Assembly (NCBI RefSeq): GCF_003255815.1
Contig: NC_037670.1
Coordinates: 64,415,376-64,479,375 of the forward strand
Direction: 5' to 3'
DNA from: Theropithecus gelada
Lineage: Eukaryota > Chordata > Mammalia > Primates > Cercopithecidae
Length of the DNA stretch: 64,000 nucleotides
The notes beneath the pieces are model-generated. The model saw nothing but the letters and a program-made list of their open reading frames with translations, searched no databases and was not told the origin of the DNA. Each line of letters starts with the position of its first letter. Within the stretch, counting starts at the first letter, position 1. Below, in pieces: positions 62,212 to 64,000 of the stretch. The position numbers and the translations under genes are program-made.

Positions 62212-62510
62212 GAAAATTTGTACAGACAGAGGGGCATTGCAATAAAGATACCTGAAAATGTGAAAGCAGCTTTGGAACTGGATAATGGGCAGAGGCTAGA
62301 ACAGTTTGGAGGGCTCAGAAGAAGATAGGAAAATAGGGAGTTTGGAACCTCCTAGAGACTTGTAAAATTGTTGTGACCAAAATGCTGATAGTGATACAGA
62401 CAATAAGTCCAGGGTGAGGAGATCTCAGATAGAGATGAGAAACTTATTGGAAACTGGAGCATAGTTCACTTTTGTTATGCATGAGCAAAGAGATGAGCCG
62501 AAATTAAAAT
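62212..62510 (+). mobile_element. MaLR internal region (5' part)
   Basis: 'agatacctgaaaatgtgaaa', 'gcagctttggaactggataa' and 'tttggagggctcagaagaag' are MST/THE1 internal sequence. It stops near 62510, so the element is a 5' LTR with a truncated body and no 3' LTR. Confidence 0.85.
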
Positions 62511-63537
62511 TTTTATTTAAAAGGGAAACAGAGGATAGAAGTTCGGAAAATGTACAGCCTGACAATGTGGTAGAAAAGAATGTAAAGAGTTTCTAGAATT
62601 GGCAAAATAAAATGATCATTTTAAGCAAACATATGTATGCATTATGATAAAGTAGAAGGCTTATCAAATTTAATTCATTTTAATGTAAAATTTTACTTTC
62701 TGAAGTGAAATACAAGAAAAACAACAACAAAAAATCCCAGGGTAGGACTTCCAACTAGGGTCAAATGAAGAAACTGGTAAATTGTTTTCTCAAAAAGCAA
62801 TGATGAATCTGGACAAAATTAACAAAAATAGCCATTTCAAAATTCTGAAAATTGAACAAAAAGGTATAGCACAATCTAAGAGCACTTTTAGCTGATAAAC
62901 TGCTAAACTTAGGGTAAGAAGACTGATAATCAGTGGCATTCCAGCCATAGGCTGCTCCCCTTCTCCCCAGTTTCGCCAACATGCAACTACTGGCAGGAAG
63001 GGCAGACCATGAGGATTAGTAGCTCAGCCCCAGGTGAAGAGGGTGCAGACAATTTGGACCATTGGGTAATGCCCAGGTCCAGTGACACCGTTGATATACC
63101 TGATTGTTTTGGAGCCAAGCAAACAGAAAAAGCCAATACCTCCAGTATCTGGCCTCTATTAGACTGGAATTGCATGGATGTAGCATGTATATAGCTGTGG
63201 CTGCATGTATGTGCAGCTGAGATTGGAGAGGGCCCAGGCCAACCACATATTCTTTGTCAACCCAGAGGCTGTCCACATGCCCATAGGAGAGAAACAAAAG
63301 GAGCCAGTAAACTTAGGCTAACATGAAAATAGCCTGAACTTGGAATTTCTTCACTATCCACAAACAGATACATTTGCAAAGAAAAAACCTTGTTGGTCTG
63401 AGGTGGTTGAGCACAACTTGTGCCCAGTCACTCACTAGCAACTAACCTATGCATAAACAGAGTGACTCCTATGAGCCAGTCTTAAAAAATGAGAAGAAAT
63501 TTTTAAAAACGAGAACAAATTTTTAAAAAACAAACTG
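62511..63537. other. Upstream ABCA13 intron, unclassified
   Basis: AT-rich, possibly old L1 5' sequence around 62640-62990, but not certain. A short tandem duplication is at 63491-63532. The overlapping open frames at 63009-63297 have no family features. Confidence 0.4.
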
Positions 63538-63841
63538 GCTGGGCATGGTGGCTTATGCCTGTAATCCCAGAACTTTGGGAAGCTGAGGTAGGAGGATCAC
63601 CTGAGGTCAGGAGTTCAAGACCAGCCTGACCAACATGGTGAAACCCTGTCTCTACTAAAAATACAAAAATTAGCTGGGCATGGTGGTGGGCGCCTGTAAT
63701 CCTAGCTACTTGGGAAGCTAAGGCAGGAGAATCACTTGAACCTACAAGGCAGACGTTGCAGTGATCTGAGATTGCACTGCTGTACTCCAGCCTGGGCGAC
63801 AGAGTGAGATGGTCCAAAAATAAAAATAAAAAATAAAAAAT
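63538..63841 (+). mobile_element. Alu (AluS-like)
   Basis: Starts 'ggctgggcatggtggcttat', has both arms and an (AAAAT)n-like tail. The 104-codon antisense open frame over it is an Alu artefact. Confidence 0.94.
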
Positions 63842-63972
63842 GAGTAGAGGAATCAGTAGCCACTCACTAAAGGAGAAAGAGTTTTCATAGATTTATCTCA
63901 GGCAACTAAGTAAGACAAACACAAAATAAACAAATCAACTTTTTAAAAATTGGCAACAATAACCACCATGGC

Positions 63973-63991
63973 GGGGGGGGGGGGGGGGGGG
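63973..63991 (+). repeat. Poly-G run (19 nt)
   Basis: Nineteen consecutive G residues after 'accaccatggc'. Rare in primate DNA outside artefacts; a potential G-quadruplex. Confidence 0.9.
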
Positions 63992-64000
63992 CAGAGAATC

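Noticed and set aside
53310..64000. Search for further upstream ABCA13 exons
   Set aside because: No minus-strand stretch resembling the Walker B/signature region with splice sites was found; the next exon probably lies beyond the window.

Overview
This window is nuclear DNA from a catarrhine primate, most likely an Old World monkey. It is AT-rich and intron-poor in coding content, and it is packed with primate repeats: Alu, L1 3' ends, MaLR LTRs, MIR, MER5A/MER20 and a HERV-K class provirus. The youngest Alu (53742-54040) carries the 'gagatccggccactgca' right-arm variant that I associate with cercopithecid AluY subfamilies rather than with human AluY.

The only cellular gene I can support is on the minus strand. 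Four exons with canonical GT-AG boundaries and compatible phases encode the C-terminal 143 residues of the giant ABC transporter ABCA13. They lie at 53217-53309, 25212-25317, 23847-23984 and 23095-23190 (ending in TGA). They cover the segment just after the H-loop of the second nucleotide-binding domain, the C-terminal domain with its VFINFA motif, and the stop codon. Everything above 53309 is upstream ABCA13 intron, 25318-53216 is one 27.9 kb intron, and everything below 23095 is 3' UTR and then intergenic DNA. No other convincing protein-coding gene, tRNA or structured RNA gene was found.

Layout: 1-21 kb is intergenic, with a MaLR LTR at 1.6 kb, an exact-period 80-bp tandem duplication at 9.9 kb, a cluster of MaLR LTRs at 10.2-12.1 kb, an Alu at 12.4 kb, an LTR-like element at 13.3 kb and an MST LTR at 15.7 kb. 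21-25.3 kb holds the ABCA13 3' end. The large intron (25.3-53.2 kb) holds old MIR/MER5 copies, a complex nest of L1 fragments (34.0-38.4 kb) that includes a ~360-bp-arm inverted repeat, a MaLR LTR, a 127-nt pure purine tract next to an Alu, and further old repeats. 53.7-55 kb holds two Alus and an AT-rich hairpin.

56.5-61.8 kb is a complete two-LTR provirus of the HERV-K superfamily (best guess HML-3, i.e. HERVK9 with MER9-type LTRs). It is antisense to ABCA13 and is flanked by a perfect 6-bp target-site duplication. Its gag, pro/dUTPase, pol and env are all broken, and the protease core and integrase are missing. A MaLR LTR with part of its internal region (61.9-62.5 kb), an Alu (63.5 kb) and a 19-nt poly-G run end the window.

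I did not find a new biological system. The most notable structures are the provirus, the L1 inverted repeat inside an ABCA13 intron, the poly-T tract abutting an ABCA13 splice acceptor, the purine tract and the recent short tandem duplications.
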